The notes under the pieces were generated by a model. The model saw only the letters and a program-made list of their open reading frames with translations, had not been told where the DNA came from and did no database searches. Below, one piece after another: positions 44,899 through 52,590 of a DNA stretch of 64,000 nt (position 1 is the first letter of the stretch; each line of letters opens with the position of its first letter). Source of the stretch: Rhodothermales bacterium. Its GTDB lineage: Bacteria; Bacteroidota; Rhodothermia; Rhodothermales; JANQRZ01. Both the position numbers and the translations under genes were made by a program. The stretch covers positions 62,001-126,000 of the forward strand of contig JANQRZ010000006.1 of the NCBI GenBank assembly GCA_028284265.1. Direction: 5' to 3'.

Positions 44899-46410
44899 TC
44901 AGGAGGTGCGATGGGCGAAGGCGGCGCGGACGTGCTCGCGGTCGTCGAAATCTCGCCGCTCGGTGCCGACGATCTGGTAGGTCTCGTGGCCCTTCCCGGC
45001 GACGACGACCACGTCGCCCGGCACGGCGGCTTCGATGCCATCGCGGATCGCCTCGGCGCGGTCGGGGATGACCGTCGCGGTGTTCGAGTCGGCCATTCCA
45101 GCGAGGATCCCGGCGAGGATCGCGCCCGGCGCTTCGGTGCGCGGGTTGTCGTTGGTCAGGACGACGCGGTCGGCGAGACGCTCGGCGATGGCTCCCATCG
45201 CGGGGCGCTTGGTCCGGTCCCGGTCGCCGCCGCAGCCGAAGACGCAGGTAAGCACGGCCTCGGCATCCATCATGTCGCGGACCGTCGAGAGGACGTTTTC
45301 GAGCGCGTCCGGCGTGTGGGCATAGTCGACGACCGCGAGCACGCCATCGCTAGACTGAATCGTTTCGAGACGCCCCGGCACGGGCGGAGCCTCTTGCAGC
45401 GCGTCGAGTACCGCTTCCTTTTCGTAGCCGAGTGCTCGCCCGACGCCGTACGCCGCAGCGAGGTTGTAGGCGTTGAATGCCCCGGCGAGGCGATACTGCC
45501 GGACCTCACCGCCGAGTTGGAGACGAAGTCCCGCGAGGTCGTTCTCGACGATCTCGAAGGAAATGTCAGACCCATCGTCGGCGGCGCGGTCGGCCCCGGA
45601 GGCTTCCCCTCCGTAGGTCACGATCCGCGCCGCCGACCCCTTCACCATCGCCGTCCAGGCCGCATCGTCCCGGTTGGCGATTATCACGGCCCCCTCGGCG
45701 AGGCCTTTGAACAGCGACGCCTTCGCATCGCGGTAGGCCTCTACCGAACCGTGATAGTCAAGGTGGTCATGGGTCAAATTCGTAAAGACGGCAGCGGCGA
45801 ACTGCTGGCCTCGCACCCGCTCCTGCGCGAGGGCGTGGCTCGACACTTCCATCGCGCACGCCGCACAGCCCGCATACACCATCTCTCGGAAGAGGGCGTT
45901 CAGCGCGAGCGCGTCCGGCGTCGTGTGGGTTGCCGCTTTTTTCTCGTCGCCGATCCGTACCTCCACCGTCCCGATCAGCCCGGCGGTTTCGCCGAGCGCG
46001 GAGAACAGGTGGTGGAGCAGAAAGGCCGTCGTGGTTTTGCCGTTCGTCCCCGTCACCCCAACGAGTTGAAGCTCGCGGCTGGGGTGATCGAAGAAGACGG
46101 CGGCCGCCTCGGCGAGGGCGGGCCGCGTGTCCGTGACGGTCACGCGGGCCGCCCCCGTGGGCGGAGTGTCGGAAGGCGACTGGCAGACCACTGCCGTCGC
46201 CCCGTGTTGCACAGCCTTGTCAATGAACAGGTGCCCGTCAGCGTGCTCGCCCGCTATCGCGAAGAAGCATCCGTCAGGGCCGACCGCCCGGCTGTCGTGC
46301 GCCAAGTGGTCAATGGGTACGTCAAGATTTCCCGTGGCCGCCACGAGCAGCCCCGCTTCGCGGAGAGGGGCCAGCAGGCGTTGAAGCGAGAGCGGATCAT
46401 GGCGGCTCAC
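44899..46410 (-). CDS. murE: UDP-N-acetylmuramoyl-L-alanyl-D-glutamate--diaminopimelate ligase
   Basis: A 503-residue Mur ligase. The start is GTG at 46410, overlapping the PBP stop (GTGA) and giving VSRHDPLSLQRLLAPL; a longer open frame upstream is not protein-like. The ATP loop is GVTGTNGKTTTAFLL. The amino-acid specificity motif is DNPR (TNDNPRTEAPGAI), which in the family marks meso-diaminopimelate rather than lysine, so the peptidoglycan is probably DAP-type. Confidence 0.96.
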   Translation of the reverse strand: MSRHDPLSLQRLLAPLREAGLLVAATGNLDVPIDHLAHDSRAVGPDGCFFAIAGEHADGHLFIDKAVQHGATAVVCQSPSDTPPTGAARVTVTDTRPALAEAAAVFFDHPSRELQLVGVTGTNGKTTTAFLLHHLFSALGETAGLIGTVEVRIGDEKKAATHTTPDALALNALFREMVYAGCAACAMEVSSHALAQERVRGQQFAAAVFTNLTHDHLDYHGSVEAYRDAKASLFKGLAEGAVIIANRDDAAWTAMVKGSAARIVTYGGEASGADRAADDGSDISFEIVENDLAGLRLQLGGEVRQYRLAGAFNAYNLAAAYGVGRALGYEKEAVLDALQEAPPVPGRLETIQSSDGVLAVVDYAHTPDALENVLSTVRDMMDAEAVLTCVFGCGGDRDRTKRPAMGAIAERLADRVVLTNDNPRTEAPGAILAGILAGMADSNTATVIPDRAEAIRDGIEAAVPGDVVVVAGKGHETYQIVGTERRDFDDREHVRAAFAHRTS

Positions 46411-48527
46411 GGGAAAAAGTGGAGGTTCAGCACCGCCGCCTCGGGGAGCGCACTCCCCGGCGCGGGCGACTGATCGGTGACGACGCCGGTCCCGCGAAGC
46501 TGCGCGGTGACGCCGAGTGAGGCTAGCCAACCGACAGCCTGCCGGGCGGGAAGCCCGACGAGGTCCGGCATCTGACCCTGAACATCTGGTTCGTCTAGAG
46601 AAACGGCGGTGAGGCGAACCGTCCTACGCAGCTCATGATTAGAGTCTGCGCTGGGGTGTTGGACGGCCACCTCCCGCCAAGCGTCGCCCCACTCCGTGGC
46701 GGGAGCGGGCTCAGGGGCGACGGGAAAACCGAGGGTGCGAAGCCGCTGCGCCGCGACGGGCTGCGGCAGTCCGGTGACATCCGGCAGCGTCGCAACGGTG
46801 CGAGTTGGCAGAGCATCACTCGTCGATGTGCGTCCAGCGAGGACAGGCTGCACGCCGGTCCAGCGCTCGGCGACGCGCCCGAAGACCGGGGCCGAAACGG
46901 TCCCGCCGTAGCGCCCATTCTTCGGGTGATGCATGAGCACGAGGAGCACCACTTCTGGATCGTCCGCCGGGAACATCCCGACGAACGAGGAGCGGTAGAT
47001 GCTGGTGTAGCCGCCCGCCGTAGCGAGGCGAGCCGTTCCAGTCTTGCCCGCGATACGTAGCCCTTCGACGGCAGCCCTCGGCGCGGTCCCACCCTCGGCG
47101 ACGACCTGCTCAAACATGGGTCGAAGCGTCTCGGCGGTCTCGGGCTTGAAGGCACGACGGATCGAATCCTGCGGCGCGGCCCAGACGGTCCGGCCCATCG
47201 CATCCCGCCGCTCGGCGACGAGGTACGGCTGGACGAGGAGGCCACCGTTGGCGAGCGCGGCATAGGCAGCAGCAACTTGCAGCGGCGTCACATTGACCGC
47301 ATAGCCGATGCTCATCGAAGTCTGCGTCGTCCCGCTCCACGTATCCGGCTTGCGGAGCGTCCCGCCGACCTCACCCGGCAGGTCGATCCACGTCGGCTGG
47401 CCGAAACCGAGGTCGCGGGCCGTGCGGTAGAGATCACCCGGCTCCAGCCTCTGCGCGGTCTTGGCGAGGGCGACGTTGCTCGACTTCGCCATCGCCTCGG
47501 CGAACGTGATGGTGCCGTAGGCGTGTGAGTCGCGCATGGTCCGCCCGCCGAAGACAGCCCAGCCTGCGCCGGTCTCGATAGAATCCTCCGGCGACACAAC
47601 GCCTGCTTCGAGCGCCGCAACGGCGGTGACGAGCTTGAACGTCGAGCCGGGTTCGATCTGGTCCGTGACGGCGTGGTTGCGACGGGCGGCGGTCGAGAAG
47701 GCACTCGCGCGATTCGGGTCGTAGTCCGGCGCGTTCGCCATCGCCAGCACAGCCCCGGTAGCGGGGTCGAGCGCGATGGCCGTGCCCCACTCGGCCTCGG
47801 CCTCTTCGACGCCGTGGACCAACTCTTCCTGCAAGATGGACTGGAGGACGAGGTCGAGCGTGAGCACGAGGCTCTGCCCGTGCTGCGGAGCGACGACGTT
47901 GCCGCCGACGAGCGCTTTGATGTGCCCGCGCCGGTCGCGCTGCACAGCCTGTCGCCCGGAGGTGCCGCGCAGTATGTCATCGTACTGAAGCTCCAGTCCC
48001 GCCGTCCCGCGCAGGTCGGTATCAACATGGCCGAGGACGTGGGACGCCGTCCGGTCGTAGGTGTAGCGCCGCTCGAAGCCGGGGTTCAGGATGAGACCGG
48101 GCATGCCCCACTCGTCCATCGCCTCCTTCTTCGCTTCGCCGAGGCCCCGATGCAGGAGCACGTACTGTCGACTCGACCGGCCATCGACCTGACGCCGAAC
48201 CCGCGCCGCGCTCTGCCCCGTCAGCCGGGCAAACTTGGCGTAGAACTCCTCGGCCCGGTCGGCAAAGCCGGGGGCGGTTGGATCGAGCGCGACTTCGTAG
48301 CGGGCCGCGTTGACGGCGAGCGTTCGCCCGGCCCGGTCGAGAATCGCGCCACGCACGGCAGGAATGGTCACAAAGCTCTCGGCCTGCCGTGCGCCTTGCT
48401 CGACGAGGTCCGGCCCCTCGCTGACATAAATCCACACGAGCTGCGCCGCGACCAGCACGGGCAGCAAGGCCAGCAACGTCAGCACGACGTAGAGGCGGGT
48501 GAGGATATCGGGGCGAGGGTCGTTCAT
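46407..48527 (-). CDS. ftsI: Class B penicillin-binding protein FtsI with two PASTA domains
   Basis: A 706-residue septal transpeptidase. One N-terminal membrane helix (VVLTLLALLPVLVAAQLVWI) is followed by a dimerisation domain starting VRGAILDRAGRTLAVN. The transpeptidase domain has SxxK as STFK (Ser about 295), SSN (about 349-351) and KTGTA (about 495-499). Two PASTA repeats end the protein (LPDVTGLPQPVAAQRLR and MPDLVGLPARQAVGWLA). It crosslinks DAP-type peptidoglycan at the septum together with FtsW. Confidence 0.95.
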   Translation of the reverse strand: MNDPRPDILTRLYVVLTLLALLPVLVAAQLVWIYVSEGPDLVEQGARQAESFVTIPAVRGAILDRAGRTLAVNAARYEVALDPTAPGFADRAEEFYAKFARLTGQSAARVRRQVDGRSSRQYVLLHRGLGEAKKEAMDEWGMPGLILNPGFERRYTYDRTASHVLGHVDTDLRGTAGLELQYDDILRGTSGRQAVQRDRRGHIKALVGGNVVAPQHGQSLVLTLDLVLQSILQEELVHGVEEAEAEWGTAIALDPATGAVLAMANAPDYDPNRASAFSTAARRNHAVTDQIEPGSTFKLVTAVAALEAGVVSPEDSIETGAGWAVFGGRTMRDSHAYGTITFAEAMAKSSNVALAKTAQRLEPGDLYRTARDLGFGQPTWIDLPGEVGGTLRKPDTWSGTTQTSMSIGYAVNVTPLQVAAAYAALANGGLLVQPYLVAERRDAMGRTVWAAPQDSIRRAFKPETAETLRPMFEQVVAEGGTAPRAAVEGLRIAGKTGTARLATAGGYTSIYRSSFVGMFPADDPEVVLLVLMHHPKNGRYGGTVSAPVFGRVAERWTGVQPVLAGRTSTSDALPTRTVATLPDVTGLPQPVAAQRLRTLGFPVAPEPAPATEWGDAWREVAVQHPSADSNHELRRTVRLTAVSLDEPDVQGQMPDLVGLPARQAVGWLASLGVTAQLRGTGVVTDQSPAPGSALPEAAVLNLHFFP

Positions 48528-48585
48528 ATTGAGTGATTGCGGGATTTGCCGATTGGGTGATTCAATCAGCTACCCACCCAATCAG

Positions 48586-49056
48586 TCATTCAGTCAATGA
48601 AATGGTGGGACCGTAGGCCGAGCCGGTATCCAGTCCGAGTGCCTCGGCGCGATTCAGGATGACGGACGGGCTGGTCATGCGATCGAACTCGCCCCGAAGG
48701 CGGTTGTGCTTGAGGACGAGGCGGTGGTTCTCCCGTTCGAGTTGTTGCACCTCGGCGGCGAGAGCTTGGGTGGCGTAGACGTGCCCGACGTAGAGCGTGA
48801 GGAGCGCGCACGCCAGGACGACGTAAAGCGCGAACCGGAGCGTCGGCACGCCTTCGACGAGGCCACGTTTCGGAGCCTTCGCCCGCCGTGCCGCTGCGCC
48901 TTTCTTGGAGGCGAGGTCGCTCCACGACGGCAACCCATTGGCCGATGCGGTGGTCTTCCGACCACCGCGCTTCGCCGAGCGGGCACGCGATGCCTTCGCC
49001 GGAGCTTTGTGCTGGACCGGCTTCTTCCGGGTAGACTTTGTCTTGGAGGTAGGCAT
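48586..49056 (-). CDS. ftsL: FtsL-like divisome protein
   Basis: A 156-residue protein at the ftsL position between rsmH and ftsI. A long Lys/Arg-rich cytoplasmic tail (about 75 residues, for example KASRARSAKRGGRKTT) precedes one membrane helix (TLRFALYVVLACALLTLYVGHVY). A leucine-zipper-like coiled coil follows (LAAEVQQLERENHRLVLKHNRL), as expected for FtsL. The start at 49056 overlaps the rsmH stop as ATGA. Sequence conservation is low, as usual for the family, so the call depends on layout and position. Confidence 0.82.
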   Translation of the reverse strand: MPTSKTKSTRKKPVQHKAPAKASRARSAKRGGRKTTASANGLPSWSDLASKKGAAARRAKAPKRGLVEGVPTLRFALYVVLACALLTLYVGHVYATQALAAEVQQLERENHRLVLKHNRLRGEFDRMTSPSVILNRAEALGLDTGSAYGPTISLTE

Positions 49057-50096
49057 CAGGAGGACGGATAGGAAAAGCTGGAGCCGAGGCCCGACTCTTC
49101 GGGGTTGCGCTTCTCGGCGATACGCAGGCGGGCGCTCCGGGCGCGCGGGTTGGCCTCGACCTCGGCGTCGCTCGCGGTGATAGGCTTGCGCGTGAGAAGC
49201 GTCCACGGCGTGAGGAGGTTGCCGTAGAAGTCGCGCATCGGTTCGCCCGCGAAGTTGCCATAGCGGAGGAACTGCTTGGCCCGCCGGTCCTCCAGCGAGT
49301 GGTAGGCGATGACGGCCATCCGTCCACCGGGGCGAAGCACGCGCAGCCCGGCGATGAGGGCGCGCTCCAGCACACCCAACTCATCGTTGACCGCGATGCG
49401 GAGCGCTTGGAAGACGCGGGCGAGCGTCTTCAATTCCTCGCGATGGTAGGTCGCGGCACGAATGACGTCAGCGAGCTTGCCGGTCGTCTCGATGGGTCGG
49501 GCCTCGATGAGGGCGCGAACGATCTTCGGGGCGCGCGGCTCCTCACCGTAGGCACGGAAGATGTGAATGAGGTCTTCCGGCTCCGCGCGGTTGACGAGGT
49601 CGGCGGCGGTCAGTGGCGCGTCGGTGTCCATCCGCATATCGAGTGGGCCGCTCGCGGCGTAGGCAAACCCGCGCCCCGCCTCGTCGATCTGGTGCGACGA
49701 CACGCCGAGGTCAAGGAGCAGGCCATCCACCTGATCGATGCCCGCTTCGGCGAGCAGCCGTTCGAGATCGCCGAAGTTGCCGCGGAGGGTGCGGAAACGT
49801 CCAGCCTCTGCTGCACCGGCCAGCCGAGCCTCGGCCGTCGCCAGCGCCTCGGGGTCTTGGTCGATCCCAACAACCCGACCGTTCTCTCTGAGTACGTCGA
49901 GCAGCGCCGCTGCATGACCACCACCGCCGAGCGTACCGTCGACGTAGGTGCCTGCCAGATCCGTCACGAGTCCGTCGACAACCTCTTTATAGAGAACCGG
50001 CGCATGGTAGCCCGTCGCGTAGGGCGCGGGCTGCTCAGAATGAGGCCGGTCGGCGCATCGGGTCATAGGGTCGAGGGAAAAGGTGGTCGTCGTCAT
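49056..50096 (-). CDS. rsmH: 16S rRNA (cytosine(1402)-N(4))-methyltransferase RsmH (MraW)
   Basis: A 346-residue SAM-dependent methyltransferase. Family motifs are GYHAPVLYKEVVDGL, the SAM loop YVDGTLGGGGHAAALLD, LLLDLGVSSHQID, GPLDMRMD, and the late PGGRMAVIAYHSLEDRRAKQF. The start overlaps the mraZ stop (4-bp ATGA overlap). Confidence 0.97.
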   Translation of the reverse strand: MTTTTFSLDPMTRCADRPHSEQPAPYATGYHAPVLYKEVVDGLVTDLAGTYVDGTLGGGGHAAALLDVLRENGRVVGIDQDPEALATAEARLAGAAEAGRFRTLRGNFGDLERLLAEAGIDQVDGLLLDLGVSSHQIDEAGRGFAYAASGPLDMRMDTDAPLTAADLVNRAEPEDLIHIFRAYGEEPRAPKIVRALIEARPIETTGKLADVIRAATYHREELKTLARVFQALRIAVNDELGVLERALIAGLRVLRPGGRMAVIAYHSLEDRRAKQFLRYGNFAGEPMRDFYGNLLTPWTLLTRKPITASDAEVEANPRARSARLRIAEKRNPEESGLGSSFSYPSS

Positions 50097-50572
50097 GCTG
50101 CCCCCTCGGTTCCGCTAAGGCGACCGTTCAGATTGCCCATCACCATCTCGGCAATCTCTTCCTTCGAGGTAGACCGGTCGTCGAGGTAGTCCTCATACCG
50201 CGCCGGGTCCCAGACCTCAATGTGGTCGAGCGCGCCGATGACGAGCGCGGTGTCGCCGAGGTCAGCTTCGAGCATCAACTCCTTCGGGAGCACGATCCGA
50301 CCCTGCTTGTCGAGTGAAACTTCCTCGGCCCAGCGAAGGGTGTCGCGGATAAAGAGGCGGGTCTCGCTGTTGAACTGGTTGAGCCGATCGAACTCATCCT
50401 CCATCTGCTCCCAGCGGTCGTTGGGATAGAGAGCGATGCACTGATCGAAACCAAGTGTGGCCGTGAACGTGTTGTTTGCCTCGGGCGTGAGGACACGGCG
50501 CATCTTGGCCGGGATCGCCAAGCGACCCTTCTCGTCTACCGAGTTTTCAGCCTGTCCTTTGAAGCGTGCCAT
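50093..50572 (-). CDS. mraZ: Transcriptional regulator MraZ
   Basis: A 159-residue protein with two SpoVT/AbrB-like half domains: NSVDEKGRLAIPAKMRRVL at the N-terminus and VSLDKQGRIVLPKELML in the middle, each with the DKxGRxxxP motif. MraZ rings bind repeated TGGG boxes before their own gene and adjust dcw transcription; such boxes are present at 50615-50640. It is the first gene of the operon. Confidence 0.96.
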   Translation of the reverse strand: MARFKGQAENSVDEKGRLAIPAKMRRVLTPEANNTFTATLGFDQCIALYPNDRWEQMEDEFDRLNQFNSETRLFIRDTLRWAEEVSLDKQGRIVLPKELMLEADLGDTALVIGALDHIEVWDPARYEDYLDDRSTSKEEIAEMVMGNLNGRLSGTEGAA

Positions 50573-50614
50573 CGCGAGGTCTGGAAGTCGGCGGCAGGGA
50601 GGGCGTGGTCAGAC

Positions 50615-50640
50615 TCCCCACTTTTCCCCACCGGCTCCCA
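50615..50640 (-). promoter_or_regulatory. MraZ operator: three TGGG boxes at 10-bp period
   Basis: Read on the minus strand, TGGGAG, TGGGGA and TGGGGA are separated by 4 bp each, giving an exact 10-bp period on one DNA face (50635-50640, 50625-50630, 50615-50620). This is the known arrangement of MraZ binding boxes upstream of mraZ and predicts autoregulation of the dcw operon. Confidence 0.85.
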
Positions 50641-50655
50641 AAGTAGCACGCATAT

Positions 50656-50686
50656 ATCATAAATCAAGCAGAAACGCCAAAATCAA
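50656..50686 (-). promoter_or_regulatory. Possible mraZ promoter
   Basis: On the minus strand TTGATT (50681-50686) and TATGAT (50656-50661) are separated by 19 bp, slightly long for a sigma-70-like promoter. The position just upstream of the MraZ boxes fits repression of initiation. The call is weak. Confidence 0.3.
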
Positions 50687-50767
50687 GCTGTTTTTGTGGA
50701 TAAAAAAGAAGCCCCGCAAAGCCTGCACATATACTCTTCTTGCTCGACCTCACAAAATACCCCTAGG

Positions 50768-50787
50768 GGTGAAATCATTATCACCTC
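50768..50787. promoter_or_regulatory. Palindromic operator 1 (GGTGA-N8-TCACC)
   Basis: An 18-bp dyad with half-sites GGTGA and TCACC separated by 8 bp, extended to 20 bp by CT/TC. Together with the copy at 50807-50826 it forms a perfect 20-bp inverted repeat. The N8 spacing equals that of classical LexA boxes, though the half-site differs. It is probably bound by the adjacent LexA-like protein. Confidence 0.6.
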
Positions 50788-50806
50788 GCCTGCTATTCCC
50801 CCTCGT

Positions 50807-50826
50807 GAGGTGATAATGATTTCACC
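50807..50826. promoter_or_regulatory. Palindromic operator 2, inverted copy of operator 1
   Basis: The exact reverse complement of 50768-50787, 19 bp away and 69 bp before the LexA-like start codon. Each copy is itself a dyad (GGTGA-N8-TCACC), which argues for two protein-binding sites rather than a terminator. Confidence 0.6.
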
Positions 50827-50895
50827 AAATCAGATTACTGGGGAACACATATCCTTCGTGCTTCGTGATTCTGCTCCGCCCCCCACGCCGCCACT

Positions 50896-51543
50896 ATGCC
50901 TTCTGCCCACCTCACCAAGCGCCAAGATCAGGTCTACGAGCACATTCGTACCTACGTCCGTGAACAGGGAAAACCGCCGACGCTCAAGGAGATCGGCAAG
51001 GCGCTTTCGATCCGCTCGACCAACGGCGTATCCAAGCACCTCTACGCGCTCGAACAGAAGGGCTACATCCGCCGCACTCCGAATGAGGCACGCGGCATCT
51101 CCCTCATCGACGCAGGCACCGATCCCTTTGCGTTCGACACCCCCCCGCCCAACCTCCTCCTCGTAAGCCGGACCGACAGCGCCCGGCCCGACCGTCTCCG
51201 CCGACGTCCGAAGGGCGCTCTCTTTACCGACCCGTTCTTTCTGAATGGTGCCGACGAAGAAGACTGCCTATTCGGTCGTGCTGGGGATGCCGGGATGGCT
51301 AGGGCGGGCATCCTGAAAGGGGACTATCTCATGATCGAGGAGATGAAGTGGCGACGAGTCAAAGATGGTGACATCGTCGCAGCCCTCATCGGCGAGTCTC
51401 TCCTCGCCCGCGAGTTCCATCTCATCGACAACAAGTTTCACCTCAAGGCGATGGACCGCACCTATCGCAAGGAAGTCTTCAGCGTCAAGGACCCCGGCTG
51501 CCATATCATCGGGCCGGTCCGAAGTGTGATGCGCCAGTTGTAG
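50896..51543 (+). CDS. LexA-like repressor with degenerate S24 protease domain
   Basis: A 215-residue protein with the LexA layout. The N-terminal winged helix (about 1-70) matches the family well: LTKRQDQVYEHIRTYV, GKPPTLKEIGKALSI, GVSKHLYALEQKGYIRR. The C-terminal part keeps the fold motif AGILKGDYLMIEE and GDIVAALIGE. The nucleophile Ser expected before Met134 is Gly133, the catalytic Lys is Ala171, and the Ala-Gly cleavage site around 94-97 reads DSAR. It is therefore probably not self-cleaving. It diverges from mraZ across a region with a twin operator. It is a paralogue or an altered SOS regulator; whether it controls DNA repair cannot be told here. Confidence 0.88.
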   Translation: MPSAHLTKRQDQVYEHIRTYVREQGKPPTLKEIGKALSIRSTNGVSKHLYALEQKGYIRRTPNEARGISLIDAGTDPFAFDTPPPNLLLVSRTDSARPDRLRRRPKGALFTDPFFLNGADEEDCLFGRAGDAGMARAGILKGDYLMIEEMKWRRVKDGDIVAALIGESLLAREFHLIDNKFHLKAMDRTYRKEVFSVKDPGCHIIGPVRSVMRQL

Positions 51544-51544
51544 G

Positions 51545-52069
51545 TCAGAGCAGCGTTCCGAGGTACTGCGTGCCTTCAGGGAACCCGGCGTTGGCATCGG
51601 TGGGCAGCCGTTCGGCGAAGCCTTCGGGGTAGAGCGTCAGCGAGCCGAGGTCGTCGAACGCAACAAACCGGCTGCTGCGGATGAGTTGGTCGTCGCCGAG
51701 TTCAGGGTCGGAACCGGTGACGAGATTACCACCTTCGACGGAGCACTGGAAGTAGAACGAAACGGCGTGGAGCGGGAGCCGGACAAAGTCGAGCGTGTAG
51801 CGCAGCGGCCCGACGCGGATGATGAGGCCGGTCTCTTCCTCAACCTCGCGCCGCAACGCTTCGGGCAGCGCCTCGCCGAACTCCACGCCTCCGCCCGGCG
51901 GCGTCCAGAACGGCTGCGGGCTGCCGAACTCGTCCGTGTGGATACCTTCGTGCTCGACAAGCAGGACAGAGCTAGGCGCCTGCTCGTCATCGAACAGGAG
52001 CGCGCCGACGCGGACACGGATGCGCCCGCCATAAAAGTCGGCAACAGAGCTGGCGTCACGCGAAGTCAT
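51545..52069 (-). CDS. Nudix hydrolase
   Basis: A 174-residue protein with a full Nudix box (about residues 60-82: G-x5-E-x7-REVEEETGL) following PFWTPPGGG. It should hydrolyse a nucleoside diphosphate linked to a moiety X; the substrate is not evident. The start overlaps the end of the DHFR-family gene by 14 bp, which suggests coupling. Confidence 0.9.
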   Translation of the reverse strand: MTSRDASSVADFYGGRIRVRVGALLFDDEQAPSSVLLVEHEGIHTDEFGSPQPFWTPPGGGVEFGEALPEALRREVEEETGLIIRVGPLRYTLDFVRLPLHAVSFYFQCSVEGGNLVTGSDPELGDDQLIRSSRFVAFDDLGSLTLYPEGFAERLPTDANAGFPEGTQYLGTLL

Positions 52070-52580
52070 ACCGAAGCTGGACGACGCCGCTCTCGAACGT
52101 GTGCGTCTCTACGTGACGTAATCCGCCCCCCGGTTGTGCGCCAGCAAAAAGCGGGACTCCCTCGCCTAGCAGCACCGGCAGGATGGTTAGAATGATCGTG
52201 TCGATCAGACCCGCTGCACGAAATGACGCGATGAGGTCGCCGCCGCCGACCAGCCAGATGTCACCTTCGACTTGGCTACGCAGCGAGGCGATGACCTCGT
52301 CCGGATCGCCCGAGGCAAACTCGGCCTCGGGGTGCTCCCCATCGGGCCGATGGCTGGAGAACACGACGGTCGGCTTGCCAAGGTAGGGCCACGCTCCGAA
52401 GCCTCGGACCTGCTCGTAGGTCCGCCGTCCCATCACGAGGGTACCGACGCTTGCATAGAAGTCAGCGTATCCGTAATCGCCGTCGGCTTTGGATGTGGCC
52501 TGGTCGAGCCAGTCGATGCCGCCGTCGCGGTCGGCGACGAATCCGTCGAGGCTGGCGGCGATATAGAGGACGACCGCCAC
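52056..52580 (-). CDS. Dihydrofolate reductase/RibD C-terminal family protein
   Basis: A 174-residue reductase-fold protein. Family motifs are YIAASLDGFVADRDGGIDWL at the start, LVMGRRTYEQVRGFG, and DIWLVGGGDLIASFRAAGLID leading to LTILPVLLGEG. Such stand-alone proteins resemble RibD reductase domains and YwjB/YyaP; the true substrate is unknown. It is encoded upstream of a Nudix gene in the same operon. Confidence 0.88.
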   Translation of the reverse strand: MAVVLYIAASLDGFVADRDGGIDWLDQATSKADGDYGYADFYASVGTLVMGRRTYEQVRGFGAWPYLGKPTVVFSSHRPDGEHPEAEFASGDPDEVIASLRSQVEGDIWLVGGGDLIASFRAAGLIDTIILTILPVLLGEGVPLFAGAQPGGGLRHVETHTFESGVVQLRYDFA

Positions 52581-52590
52581 GACGGTGTCG

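Larger units (their letters stand above)
50573..50895. other. Divergent control region between mraZ and the LexA-like gene
   Basis: The only gene-free stretch above 300 bp. It is AT-richer than its surroundings and holds three MraZ boxes near mraZ, a possible mraZ promoter, a palindrome CCCCTAGGGG (50760-50769), and a pair of 20-bp inverted operators near the LexA-like gene. Confidence 0.8.

Noticed and set aside
50760-50769. CCCCTAGGGG palindrome as a separate operator
   Set aside because: It is short and partly overlaps the first palindromic arm; no second copy was seen nearby.
50768-50826. The large inverted repeat as a transcription terminator
   Set aside because: It lies between two divergent starts with no gene ending there. 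Each arm is itself a dyad, and no T-run follows, so an operator pair fits better.
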